Shown here in pieces: positions 8,778 to 17,078 of a DNA stretch of 64,000 nt (position 1 is the stretch's first letter; each line of letters starts with the position of its first letter). Source of the DNA: Sphingomonas faeni (GTDB taxonomy: Bacteria > Pseudomonadota > Alphaproteobacteria > Sphingomonadales > Sphingomonadaceae); assembly GCF_030817315.1 (NCBI RefSeq), contig NZ_JAUSZF010000001.1, positions 1,472,501-1,536,500 on the forward strand, written 5' to 3'. A program made the translations under genes and the position numbers. The notes below the pieces were generated by a model. The model saw only the letters and a list, made by a program, of their open reading frames with translations. It searched no databases and was not told the DNA's origin.

Positions 8778-10808
8778 ATGACCAGCCCGATCCGCACCGA
8801 ACGCCATGACGACGTGCTCGTCATCATCTCGAACAACCCACCCGTCAACGCGCTCGGTGCCGCGGTCCGCCAGGGCCTCGAAGCGGCGATCAAGGAAGGC
8901 GTGAAGGACGACAGCATCACCGCGATGGTGATCCGCTGCGACGGCCGCACGTTCTTCGCGGGCGCCGACATCACCGAGTTCGGCAAGGAGATGGTCGAGC
9001 CCGGCCTGCCCACCGTCGTCGACATGATCGAGGCGTCGTCGAAGCCCGTCGTCGCGGCGATCCACGGCACCGCGCTCGGCGGCGGCTGCGAAGTCACGCT
9101 CGGCTGCCACTACCGCGTCGCCGTCCCGTCGGCCAAGATCGGCACGCCCGAGGTGAAGCTCGGCCTGCTCCCCGGCGCGGGTGGCACGCAGCGTATCCCG
9201 CGCATCGCCGGCGTGAAGCTCGCGCTGGAGATGACCGCGAAGGGCGATCCGATCTCGGCCAAGAAGGCGCTCGACGCCGGCCTGATCGACAAGATCGTCG
9301 GTGAGGATACACTCGAAGCCGATGCCATCGCGTTCGCCCGTGAGATCGCGACCAAGCGCCCGCTGCCCCGCGCGTCCGAGAAGACGGCGCAGGCCGATCC
9401 CGACGCGGTCGCTGCGTTCAAGAAGGAGAATGCGCGCCGTTTTCGCAACTTCGACGCGCCTGCTGCGAACATCGCTTGCGTCGAGAAGGCCGCCGACGGC
9501 TCCAGCTTCGAAGAGGGCATAGCGTTCGAGCGCCAGGAATTCATGAAGCTGATGACCGGCGTGCAGTCGGCAGCACAACGCCACATCTTCTTCGCCGAGC
9601 GCCAGGCCGCGAAGATCGACGACGTCCCCGGGGACACCAAGCTGCGCGAGATCAAGCGCGTCGGCGTGATCGGCGCGGGCACGATGGGCGGCGGCATCTC
9701 GATGAACTTCCTGTCCGCGGGCATCCCCGTGACGATCGTCGAGATGCAGCAGGACGCGCTCGACCGCGGCACCGGCGTCGTGCGGAAGAATTACGAGGCG
9801 ACCGCCGCCAAGGGCCGGATGAAGCCCGAGCAGGTCGAGCAGGCGATGGGCGCGCTGAAGCCGACGCTCGACTTCGCCGATCTCGCCGAATGCGACCTGA
9901 TCATCGAGGCGGTGTACGAGACGATGGAGGTGAAGAAGGAGATATTCACCAAGCTCGACGCGATCGCAAAGCCCGGCGCGATCCTAGCGTCGAACACCTC
10001 GTATTTGAACATCGACGAGATCGCGGCGTGCACGAAGCGGCCCGAGGACGTCGTCGGGATGCACTTCTTCTCACCCGCCAACGTGATGAAATTGCTCGAG
10101 GTAGTGCGCGGCGACAAGACCGCGGACGACGTGCTCGCGACCGTCATGGCGCTCGCGAAAAAGATCAAGAAGGTCGCCGTGGTGGCGGGCGTCACCTACG
10201 GCTTCATCGGCAACCGCATGCTGATGCCGCGGCAGGTCGAGGCGACCAAGCTGCTGCTTGAAGGCGCGAGCCCGGAGCAGATCGACAAGGTCCATGTCGC
10301 GTTCGGGATGCCGATGGGCCCGTTCCAGATGAGCGACCTCGCCGGCGTCGACATCGGCTGGCACCGCGACCCGAGCCGGATCGAGAACATCCGCGATGCG
10401 CTGGCGGCGGAAAACCGCTGGGGCCAGAAGACCAAGGCGGGCTTCTACGATTACGACGAGAAGCGGACGCCGTCGAACTCTGCGCGGGTCGCCGAGATCA
10501 TCGACGACTTCCGCAAGAAGTCGGGCGTGACGCCGCGCGACATCAGCGACGAGGAGATCGTCGTGCGGACGCTCTACACGATGGTCAACGAAGGCGCGCT
10601 GATCCTCGAAGAGGGCAAGGCGCAGCGCGCGGCGGACGTCGATGTGGTCTGGATCTACGGATACGGCTGGCCGGTCTACCGCGGCGGACCGATGTTCTGG
10701 GCGCAGTCCGAGGGCTTGCCGAAGGTGGTGACGGGACTCGAGAAATACGGGTTCACCGTTGCCAAGTCGTTGAAGGATGCAGCCGCAACCGGCGGTAAGA
10801 TCAAGTAA
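8778..10808 (+). CDS. fatty-acid oxidation multifunctional enzyme: enoyl-CoA hydratase + 3-hydroxyacyl-CoA dehydrogenase
   Basis: A 676-residue FadJ/FadB/peroxisomal-type bifunctional enzyme. The N-terminal crotonase domain (about 1-190) keeps the oxyanion stretch FAGADITEF and both catalytic glutamates, Glu105 in GGGCE and Glu125 in GTPEVKLGL. The dehydrogenase part starts with [14 protein letters not shown] near residue 295 and has the catalytic-His block [19 protein letters not shown]; the two C-terminal 3HCDH domains follow, including [13 protein letters not shown] and [12 protein letters not shown] near the end. It performs hydration and NAD-dependent oxidation, the second and third steps of beta-oxidation. 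First of a rightward series with two acyl-CoA dehydrogenases and TesB; no thiolase is in the window. Confidence 0.94.
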   Translation: MTSPIRTERHDDVLVIISNNPPVNALGAAVRQGLEAAIKEGVKDDSITAMVIRCDGRTFFAGADITEFGKEMVEPGLPTVVDMIEASSKPVVAAIHGTALGGGCEVTLGCHYRVAVPSAKIGTPEVKLGLLPGAGGTQRIPRIAGVKLALEMTAKGDPISAKKALDAGLIDKIVGEDTLEADAIAFAREIATKRPLPRASEKTAQADPDAVAAFKKENARRFRNFDAPAANIACVEKAADGSSFEEGIAFERQEFMKLMTGVQSAAQRHIFFAERQAAKIDDVPGDTKLREIKRVGVIGAGTMGGGISMNFLSAGIPVTIVEMQQDALDRGTGVVRKNYEATAAKGRMKPEQVEQAMGALKPTLDFADLAECDLIIEAVYETMEVKKEIFTKLDAIAKPGAILASNTSYLNIDEIAACTKRPEDVVGMHFFSPANVMKLLEVVRGDKTADDVLATVMALAKKIKKVAVVAGVTYGFIGNRMLMPRQVEATKLLLEGASPEQIDKVHVAFGMPMGPFQMSDLAGVDIGWHRDPSRIENIRDALAAENRWGQKTKAGFYDYDEKRTPSNSARVAEIIDDFRKKSGVTPRDISDEEIVVRTLYTMVNEGALILEEGKAQRAADVDVVWIYGYGWPVYRGGPMFWAQSEGLPKVVTGLEKYGFTVAKSLKDAAATGGKIK

Positions 10809-10816
10809 CTTCCGCC

Positions 10817-10921
10817 CCATCTCCCCTGCGGGGATAGGGCTGGGGTGAGGGGCGCCGCGAACGCTACCCTCCCTTACAGCCCCTCACCCCGACCCTCTCC
10901 CCGCAGGGGAGAGGGAGAAAG
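10817..10921. repeat. paired inverted palindromes (CTCTCCCCGCAGGGGAGAG family)
   Basis: The left element (ATCTCCCCTGCGGGGATAGGGCTGGGGTGAGGGGC) is met by an inverse element CCCCTCACCCCGACCCTCTCCCC followed by GCAGGGGAGAGGG, with about 25 bases between. It fills the fadJ-to-acyl-CoA-dehydrogenase spacer and ends a few bases before the next start, so its arm sits next to the ribosome-binding region. The same family recurs at 12116 and 33681. Confidence 0.9.
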
Positions 10922-10928
10922 GACCGAT

Positions 10929-12110
10929 ATGACCGACCTTGACACCTTCCGTACCGAAACCCGCGCGTGGCTCGCGGAGAACTGCCCGCCCGAGATGCGC
11001 AAGCCGGTGCGCTCGGAGGACGACGTCTGCTGGGGCGGACGTCAGTTCAAGCCTTCGTCTCCTGCGCAGAAGGAGTGGCTCGACAAGATGGCCGCCAAAG
11101 GCTGGACCGTGCCGGACTGGCCCAAGGCGTATGGCGGCGGCGGACTCTCGCCCGCCGAGACTAAGATCCTCCGCGAAGAGATGGCAGCAATAAAGGCGCG
11201 CAACCCGCTCAATTCGTTTGGGATCTCGATGCTCGGGCCGGCGCTCTTGAAGTACGGCACCGAGGAGCAGAAGCTCGATCACCTGACTAAGATCGCGCGC
11301 GGCGAAATCCGCTGGTGCCAAGGCTATTCCGAGCCGAATGCGGGCTCCGACCTGGCCGGGCTGGCGACGTCTGCCGAGGACAAGAGCGACCATTATCTCG
11401 TCAACGGGCAAAAGGTATGGACGTCCTATGCCGACAAGGCCGACTGGATCTTCTGCCTCGTGCGCACCGACAAGACGTCGAAGCAGGGCGGGATCAGCTT
11501 CGTGCTGTTCGACATGGCCTCGCCCGGCGTGTCGACCAAGCCGATCTTGCTGATCAGTGGCAATTCACCGTTCTGCGAGACGTTCTTCGACAATGTGAAG
11601 GTGCCGAAGGTCAACCGCGTTTATGAAGAGAACAAGGGCTGGGACGTCGCGAAATACCTGCTCGGGCATGAGCGCGAGATGATCTCGGGGATGGGGCTGG
11701 CGTCGAGTGGCGGTAATCCGCTGATCGACGGGGCGATCGCGACCGTTGGGCTCGGGCATGACGGGCGGCTGGCCGATCCATTGTTGCGCGCGTCGATTGC
11801 GATGTTCGAGGTGCGCGCGAAGGCGTTCGGGGCGATGTCCGAACGCTTCATCGACGAACTAAAGGCGGGGAAGGCGCATCCGGCGCAGCCGAGCATGATG
11901 AAATATTACGGCACCGAACTGAACAAGTCGCGGTACGAATTGATGATGGCAGCGGGCGGGTCGGACGCGCTCGAATGGGACAGCGAGCGGTCGCGCGGCG
12001 GCGCGATCCCGCGGTCGTGGCTGCGGACCAAGGCAAACTCAATCGAGGGCGGGACCAGCGAGATCCAGCTCAACATCATCGCCAAGCGGATCCTGGAATT
12101 GCCGGCGTAA
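10929..12110 (+). CDS. acyl-CoA dehydrogenase, subunit with the EGG-T catalytic-type motif
   Basis: FAD-dependent alpha,beta-dehydrogenation of an acyl-CoA. The 393-residue protein has the standard three-part fold: helical N-domain with FRTETRAWLAENCPPEMR, the FAD-binding sheet domain with CQGYSEPNAGSDLAGL near residue 133 and VWTSYADKADW, and a C-terminal helical bundle ending NSIEGGTSEIQLNIIAKRILELP, where the Glu before GGT corresponds to the usual catalytic-base region. ATG 10929 is used because MTDLDTFRTETR starts the fold and GGAGAAAGGA lies just upstream. Paired with another acyl-CoA dehydrogenase gene 142 bases downstream, as in heteromeric systems. Confidence 0.92.
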   Translation: MTDLDTFRTETRAWLAENCPPEMRKPVRSEDDVCWGGRQFKPSSPAQKEWLDKMAAKGWTVPDWPKAYGGGGLSPAETKILREEMAAIKARNPLNSFGISMLGPALLKYGTEEQKLDHLTKIARGEIRWCQGYSEPNAGSDLAGLATSAEDKSDHYLVNGQKVWTSYADKADWIFCLVRTDKTSKQGGISFVLFDMASPGVSTKPILLISGNSPFCETFFDNVKVPKVNRVYEENKGWDVAKYLLGHEREMISGMGLASSGGNPLIDGAIATVGLGHDGRLADPLLRASIAMFEVRAKAFGAMSERFIDELKAGKAHPAQPSMMKYYGTELNKSRYELMMAAGGSDALEWDSERSRGGAIPRSWLRTKANSIEGGTSEIQLNIIAKRILELPA

Positions 12111-12115
12111 ACCTA

Positions 12116-12240
12116 TCCCTCGCCCCTTCGGGGAGAGGGTGCCGCAGCGAAGCGCAGGCGGGTGAGGGGCGGTGAGGCTCGGACGATCCGACCCAACAGC
12201 CCCTCACCCCGACCCTCTCCCCGACGGGGCGAGGGAGTAG
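12116..12240. repeat. paired inverted palindromes (CTCTCCCCGCAGGGGAGAG family)
   Basis: A first element (CCCTCGCCCCTTCGGGGAGAGGG) and an inverse element (CCCCTCACCCCGACCCTCTCCCC then GACGGGGCGAGGG) surround about 40 bases containing GGGTGAGGGGC. The pair fills the spacer between the two acyl-CoA dehydrogenase genes. Confidence 0.9.
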
Positions 12241-12252
12241 AAGGACGAAGAA

Positions 12253-13380
12253 ATGCCACTGTATCTAGACGACGACCAGACCGCCCTTCAGGACACCATT
12301 CGCGATTTCGTCGCCGAACACGCGCCGGTCAGCCACATGCGCGCGCTGCGAGATGCGGACGACAAGACAGGCTTCTCGCGCGACCTGTGGAAGCAGTTCG
12401 CGGAGATGGGCTTTACCGGCATCCTTGTCGGCGAGGACCAGGGCGGACTCGGGCTCGGCCATGTCGAGGCGGGCGTGGTGCTGGAGGAGATCGGGCGCAA
12501 TCTGTCGCCCTCCCCGTTCCTGTCCACTGCGGTCGCGGCGGTCGAGGCCCTCAAGGGTACCGGGCAAGCCGAGCGCTGGTTTCCGGGCATCATCGCGGGC
12601 GAGACCGTCGCGGCGCTCGCGATCGACGAGGGCGCCAAGCACCGGGACACCGTCGCGATGAAGGCCGAACGCTCGGGCAACGGGTTCAAGCTGACCGGCG
12701 CCAAGCGGTTCGTCACGCATGGCCACACCGCCGATCTGATCATCGTTGCCGCGCGTACCGGAGGGTCGGATAACGACACGGACGGTATCACATTGTTCGC
12801 GGTGCCGAAGGATACCGCAGGACTGACTGCAAACGCCGAACGCCTCGCGGACTCTAGCTTGGCCGCACGGCTAGAGTTCGAGGGCGTCGAAGTCGATGCG
12901 GACGCGGTGATCGGCGAGGTCGATGCCGGCCGTACGCCGCTCGATCGCCTTTTGCGCGCAGGTCGCACCGGTGCGTCCGCAGAATTGCTCGGCGTCGGCG
13001 GCGGGGCGATGAACATGACGGTCGGCTACATGAAACAGCGCAAGCAGTTCGGGACGCTGATCGGCAGCTTCCAGGCGCTCCAGCACCGTGCCGCGCATCT
13101 GTATTCGGAAATGGAGGTGGCGCGGGCCGCCGTGCTGAAGGCGCAGCAGTTGCTAGACCAAGGCAGCGAGCGGGCGGACGAGGCGGTGTCGGTGGCCAAG
13201 GCGATGACGACGCTGGCGACGACGCTCAGCGTGCAGGAGGGCATCCAGATGCACGGAGGCATCGGCATGACCGACGAATACGACATCGGCTTCTACATGA
13301 AGCGCGCGCGGGTGCTGGCCGAGATGTTTGGGGATGCGAACTTCCACGCCGATCGGCTGGCGATCGCGGCGGGGTATTGA
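12253..13380 (+). CDS. acyl-CoA dehydrogenase-like subunit lacking the EGT-type motif
   Basis: A 375-residue acyl-CoA dehydrogenase homologue. Recognisable parts are QTALQDTIRDFVAEHAP at the start, MGFTGILVGEDQGGLGLGHVEAGVVLEEIG near 48-77, GAKRFVTHGHTADL in the FAD domain, and YMKQRKQFGTLIGSFQALQHR plus MHGGIGMTDEYDIGFYMKRA in the C-domain. The last 20 residues (VLAEMFGDANFHADRLA) have no EGT/EGS-xxIQ motif, so the usual catalytic glutamate is missing at that site. This fits a structural partner of the preceding gene product in an alpha2-beta2 enzyme of the kind known for steroid side-chain degradation in actinobacteria; the partnership is inference. Confidence 0.88.
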   Translation: MPLYLDDDQTALQDTIRDFVAEHAPVSHMRALRDADDKTGFSRDLWKQFAEMGFTGILVGEDQGGLGLGHVEAGVVLEEIGRNLSPSPFLSTAVAAVEALKGTGQAERWFPGIIAGETVAALAIDEGAKHRDTVAMKAERSGNGFKLTGAKRFVTHGHTADLIIVAARTGGSDNDTDGITLFAVPKDTAGLTANAERLADSSLAARLEFEGVEVDADAVIGEVDAGRTPLDRLLRAGRTGASAELLGVGGGAMNMTVGYMKQRKQFGTLIGSFQALQHRAAHLYSEMEVARAAVLKAQQLLDQGSERADEAVSVAKAMTTLATTLSVQEGIQMHGGIGMTDEYDIGFYMKRARVLAEMFGDANFHADRLAIAAGY

Positions 13381-13416
13381 ACAGCGGCGTTTTGAAAGGC
13401 CGAGTACTGTAAAGCC

Positions 13417-13524
13417 CGTTCCCCGGCGGAGGCCGGGGCCCAGTTGGGCGAACCTTGCCGGTTACCATGATCCTCCGTTATTGCGACCTTCCCAACTGGG
13501 CCCCGGCCTCCGCCGGGGAACAAA
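13417..13524. repeat. paired inverted palindromes (CCCCGGCGGAGGCCGGGG family)
   Basis: The arm GTTCCCCGGCGGAGGCCGGGG with flank CCCAGTTGGG is repeated in inverse orientation as CCCAACTGGG then CCCCGGCCTCCGCCGGGGAAC, with about 40 bases between. It separates the second acyl-CoA dehydrogenase from tesB. Near-identical pairs occur at 19287, 33088 and 41500. Confidence 0.95.
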
Positions 13525-13538
13525 GGTGAAGATTCCAC

Positions 13539-14423
13539 ATGACGACTGATATCGCCGATACCTCACCGGAAGCGCTCGCCCAAGGTCTCGTCGACCTGCT
13601 TGAGATCGAGGAGGTCGATACCGATCTCTATGTCGGCAAGCGCCAGCCCGGCGGGGTCGGTCGCGTGTTCGGGGGGCAGGTGATCGCGCAAGCGCTGCAA
13701 GCCGCGCAACGCTCCACCGACGGCCCAAAGGCGGCGCATTCGCTGCACGCGTATTTCATGCGGCCGGGGAACGAGGACTATCCGATCGTCTACCGCGTAG
13801 TGCGCGATTTCGAGGGGCGTAGCTTCGCAACGCGGCGCGTGATCGCGATGCAGAAGGGACAGCCGATCCTCAACATGGCGGCGTCGTTCCAGATGCCCGA
13901 GGAGGGCCTGCACCACCAGGACGCGATGCCCGACGTGCCGGCGCCCGAAACCCTCCGCTCGGACCGCGACCTGCGGCTGGAGAACATCGACGGCATCCCC
14001 GAGAAATTCCGCGCGCACATGCTGCGCTGGCGGCCGATCGAGGTGCGGCCGGTCAACCCCCGCAACTGGATCGAGCCCGCCCCGCAGGAGCCGAACTACG
14101 CCAACTGGTTCCGCCTGGTCGCGCCGATTGGCGACGATCCGGCGATGCACCGCGCGATCCTCGCCTATGCCTCGGACATGGCGCTGCTCGGTACGGCCCT
14201 TCTGCCGCATGGCAAGAACTGGATCACGCCTGGCTTGCAGACCGCCAGCCTCGACCATTCGCTCTGGCTGCACGAGGATTTCCGCGCCGACGACTGGCTA
14301 CTCTACGCGTGCGACAGCCCGTGGTCGGGTCATGCCCGCGGCTTCAACCGCGGGCGCATTTTCTCCCGCGACGGCCGACTGGTTGCCAGCGTCGCGCAGG
14401 AGGGGCTGATCCGGATGCGCTAG
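13539..14423 (+). CDS. tesB: acyl-CoA thioesterase II
   Basis: Hydrolyses medium- and long-chain acyl-CoAs to free acid and CoA. The 294-residue protein is a double hot-dog TesB: RQPGGVGRVFGGQVIAQAL near 33-51 and SLHAYFMRPGNEDYPI in the first half, and AYASDMALLGTALLPHG (with the family's catalytic Asp) and SLDHSLWLHEDFRADDWLLYACDSP in the second, ending FSRDGRLVASVAQEGLIR. It is the last gene of the rightward beta-oxidation series and may relieve CoA sequestration when oxidation stalls. It converges on the amidohydrolase gene. Confidence 0.94.
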   Translation: MTTDIADTSPEALAQGLVDLLEIEEVDTDLYVGKRQPGGVGRVFGGQVIAQALQAAQRSTDGPKAAHSLHAYFMRPGNEDYPIVYRVVRDFEGRSFATRRVIAMQKGQPILNMAASFQMPEEGLHHQDAMPDVPAPETLRSDRDLRLENIDGIPEKFRAHMLRWRPIEVRPVNPRNWIEPAPQEPNYANWFRLVAPIGDDPAMHRAILAYASDMALLGTALLPHGKNWITPGLQTASLDHSLWLHEDFRADDWLLYACDSPWSGHARGFNRGRIFSRDGRLVASVAQEGLIRMR

Positions 14424-14445
14424 TAACCCCCGTAAGTCGTTGAGG

Positions 14446-16116
14446 TTACTTGCGCGTCCAGACCTTCTCACCGCCGATCCACGTCTCGTCGACCTTGGTC
14501 GCGCGCAGGTCGGTCGGTGAGGCCATCGTCGGGTCGCGGTCGACGACGATGAAGTCCGCGCGCTGGCCCGGCGCGAGCGCACCGAACTGCTTCTCCGCAA
14601 ACCCGGCATAGGCCGCAGCACCGGTCATCGCCCACCACGCCTGTTCGCGCGTGACGAGTTCCTGCGGCTGCCATCCGCCCTGCGGTTGCCCGTCGGCATC
14701 CTGCCGCGTGAACGCCGCGGTCCAGGTCGCGAACGGATCGGGCTTCTCGACCGGGAAATCGGTCCCGAACGCGAGCTTGGCGCCATTGGTCAGCATCGAT
14801 TTCCACGCATAGGCACCCGTCAGCCGGTTAGGCCCCAGCCTCGCCTCGGCCATCGTCCGGTCGCTGGTTTCATGCGTGGGCTGCATAGACGCGATCGTGC
14901 CGAACTTGCCGAAGCGCGGGAGGTCGGCCGGATCGATGACCTGAGCATGCTCGATCCGCCAGCGACGGTCGCCGGTATAGGTCTCGCTCTCGACCTGGAT
15001 CGCGTCCAGCACCATCTGGTTGGCCTTGTCGCCGATCGCATGGACCGCGACCTGGAACCCGTCCATCGCCGCGCGGCTCATCTGGTTCTGCAGCTGATCA
15101 TCGGTAAGGAAGCCGATCCCCGACTGGCCGGGCGCATCGGCATAGGGCTTCAACAACCACGCGCCGCGCGAGCCCAGCGCACCGTCGGCGTAGAGCTTCA
15201 CGCCGCCCATCCTCAGGCGGTCGTTATACAGCCACGGCGTCGGCCCCTTGCCGCCGATCCGGCTCGCGGTCTCGACACCCATCGCATAGCTCATGATCCG
15301 GACGCGCAACCCGCCGATATCCGCCATCCGCCGATAGGTCAGCCAGTCGTCGAGCGTCGTGCCCATGTCCGCCACCGCAGTAACGCCGTAGCCGAGCAGG
15401 ATTCGTTGCGCGGTGAGGAATGCGGCATCGCGCTCCTTAGGCAGCGGCTGCGGCACGACCTTCTCGATCAACGCCTGCGCGCCGTCGACGAACACGCCAG
15501 CAGGCGCACCATTTGTCTTCTCGATGCGTCCGCCGGCCGGCGATACGGTCGACCCGGTGATGCCGGCCTCGCGCATGGCCTCGCGGTTCGCCCAGCTCGC
15601 ATGGCCATCCGCGCGCGACAGCCAGATCGGATGCCCGCCGGACACGGATTCGAGATCGGCAGCGGTCGGGAAACGGCCGAGGCCCCAGGCCTCCTGGTTC
15701 CAGCCGCGGCCCAGAACCCACTTTCGATCGGGATTACCCGCGATGTACGCGGCGATGCGGGATTTCGCCTCTTCGAGCGACTTGGTCATCGAGAGGTCGA
15801 GCGACAGCGCCCCGAAGCCCATCTCGAGGACATGACCATGCGCGTCGACGAAGCCGGGCAGAATCGTCTTGCCGCGCATGTCGACGCGCCAGTCGTAGAG
15901 CGGCTTGCCGGCGTTCTTTTTGAGTTCCTTGCGACTGAGCTTGGGCGGCTCTTCGCCGGGCGGTACGAGCCGCGTCACGCGACCGTCCTTGTCGATCAGG
16001 ATCGCCTTGAAGTGAATGACGCGGCCGCCATCAGCGATGGTCACGCCGTTGACGTTGTCGACGATCCCGTCGGCGAGCGCAGGGGTCGGGAGGAGCATCG
16101 CCGACAGCGCTAACAT
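14446..16116 (-). CDS. exported amidohydrolase 3 family protein (YtcJ-like)
   Basis: Metal-dependent hydrolase of 556 residues. The metal-binding HxH lies in GFVDAHGHVLEMG, preceded by the usual beta-sandwich strand KTILPGF; further typical blocks are VLGRGWNQEAWG, GGVKLYADGALGSRGAWL, FQVAVHAIGDKANQMVLDAI, RIEHAQVIDPADLPRF and FGTDFPVEKPDPF. The family cleaves amides, ureas or similar bonds, and the substrate is unknown. ATG 16116 is chosen because GGGAGGGGGG sits just upstream and MLALSAMLLPTPALADG reads as a signal peptide; the 133-residue extension upstream is an off-frame copy of the neighbouring gene. It is 50 bases after the dehydrogenase gene, in the same direction. Confidence 0.88.
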   Translation of the reverse strand: MLALSAMLLPTPALADGIVDNVNGVTIADGGRVIHFKAILIDKDGRVTRLVPPGEEPPKLSRKELKKNAGKPLYDWRVDMRGKTILPGFVDAHGHVLEMGFGALSLDLSMTKSLEEAKSRIAAYIAGNPDRKWVLGRGWNQEAWGLGRFPTAADLESVSGGHPIWLSRADGHASWANREAMREAGITGSTVSPAGGRIEKTNGAPAGVFVDGAQALIEKVVPQPLPKERDAAFLTAQRILLGYGVTAVADMGTTLDDWLTYRRMADIGGLRVRIMSYAMGVETASRIGGKGPTPWLYNDRLRMGGVKLYADGALGSRGAWLLKPYADAPGQSGIGFLTDDQLQNQMSRAAMDGFQVAVHAIGDKANQMVLDAIQVESETYTGDRRWRIEHAQVIDPADLPRFGKFGTIASMQPTHETSDRTMAEARLGPNRLTGAYAWKSMLTNGAKLAFGTDFPVEKPDPFATWTAAFTRQDADGQPQGGWQPQELVTREQAWWAMTGAAAYAGFAEKQFGALAPGQRADFIVVDRDPTMASPTDLRATKVDETWIGGEKVWTRK

Positions 16117-16166
16117 CGCCCCCCTCCCTTTCAGCGAGGGGGGCGATGTCGAAATCTTGGGAGGGG

Positions 16167-17021
16167 TCACTTCGGCAATCTCCGTACCAGCGCGCTCGTG
16201 TCCTGCCGAGCGCCACCCATAGCCTGCACATCCGCGTAGAACTGATCGACCAGTGCCGCGACCGGCAGCACCGCGCCGTTGCGCCGCGCCTCGTCGAGGG
16301 CGAGCCCAAGATCCTTGCGCATCCAATCGACCGCGAAGCCGAAGTCGAACTCGTCCTTCGCCATCGTCGGCCAGCGATTGACCATCTGCCAGCTTTGCGC
16401 CGCGCCGCCCGAGATCGCTTCGAATACCTTGTCGAGATCGAGCCCGGAGTTTTGCGCGAACCGCAGCGATTCGGCGACGCCCTGGATCACGCCGGCGATC
16501 GCGATCTGGTTGCACATCTTGGTGGTCTGGCCCGCGCCGGCTTCACCGACATGGACGATCCGCGCCGCATAGGCCTGCATAAAGGGTGCGGCCTTAGCCA
16601 TCGCCTCGGCCGAGCCGCCGCACATGATCGAGAGCTTGCCGTTCTCCGCGCCGGCCTGACCGCCCGATACGGGCGCGTCGACTACCAGCGCACGCTCGCC
16701 GGCCAGCCGCCGTGCGATCGAGGCGGAGACCGTGGTGTGATCGACGAACACCGCGTCGTCGCGCATCGTCGCGAACACGCCATCGTCGCCTAACGTGACA
16801 GCGGCAAGATCGTCGTCGTTACCGACGCAGGCGAACACCGCGTCAGCGTCCTTCGCAGCGGCGGCCGGCGTGTCGGCGACCGTGCCGCCATATTTATCGG
16901 CCCATGCCAACGCCTTGGCCTGAGTCCGATTATAGACAGTGACGTCGTGCCCTGCCGCGGCGAGGTGTCCCGCCATCGGCGCGCCCATGACGCCGGTTCC
17001 GATGAATGCCAGTTTTGCCAT
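16167..17021 (-). CDS. 3-hydroxyisobutyrate dehydrogenase-family oxidoreductase
   Basis: NAD(P)-dependent beta-hydroxyacid dehydrogenase of 284 residues. The N-terminal Rossmann motif IGTGVMGAPMAGHL (6-19) and YNRT (about 30) bind the cofactor; DHTTVSAS and VDAPVSGGQAGAENGKLSIMCGG form the substrate-binding stretch, and the catalytic lysine sits in GAGQTTKMCNQ. The C-terminal half is all-helical with DEFDFGFAVDWMRKDLGLALDEA. Substrate could be 3-hydroxyisobutyrate, tartronate semialdehyde or a related acid. The start MAKLAFIG has a GGAGG only 2 bases before it, unusually close. It precedes the amidohydrolase and is divergent from the threonine ammonia-lyase gene. Confidence 0.9.
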   Translation of the reverse strand: MAKLAFIGTGVMGAPMAGHLAAAGHDVTVYNRTQAKALAWADKYGGTVADTPAAAAKDADAVFACVGNDDDLAAVTLGDDGVFATMRDDAVFVDHTTVSASIARRLAGERALVVDAPVSGGQAGAENGKLSIMCGGSAEAMAKAAPFMQAYAARIVHVGEAGAGQTTKMCNQIAIAGVIQGVAESLRFAQNSGLDLDKVFEAISGGAAQSWQMVNRWPTMAKDEFDFGFAVDWMRKDLGLALDEARRNGAVLPVAALVDQFYADVQAMGGARQDTSALVRRLPK

Positions 17022-17078
17022 AGCCTCCGCGCATAAGCGGTGTTTCCCATGCGCGCCAGATGGTCTAGCGGGTCGGGC

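Noticed and set aside
14422..14450. AGTAACC/GGTTACT inverted repeat between tesB and the amidohydrolase
   Set aside because: Only 7 bp with a 15-base loop and overlapping a stop codon; too weak to call as a terminator.
16117..16515. N-terminal extension of the amidohydrolase
   Set aside because: The extra 133 residues are the off-frame reading of the neighbouring dehydrogenase gene; a strong ribosome-binding site and signal peptide mark the start at 16116.
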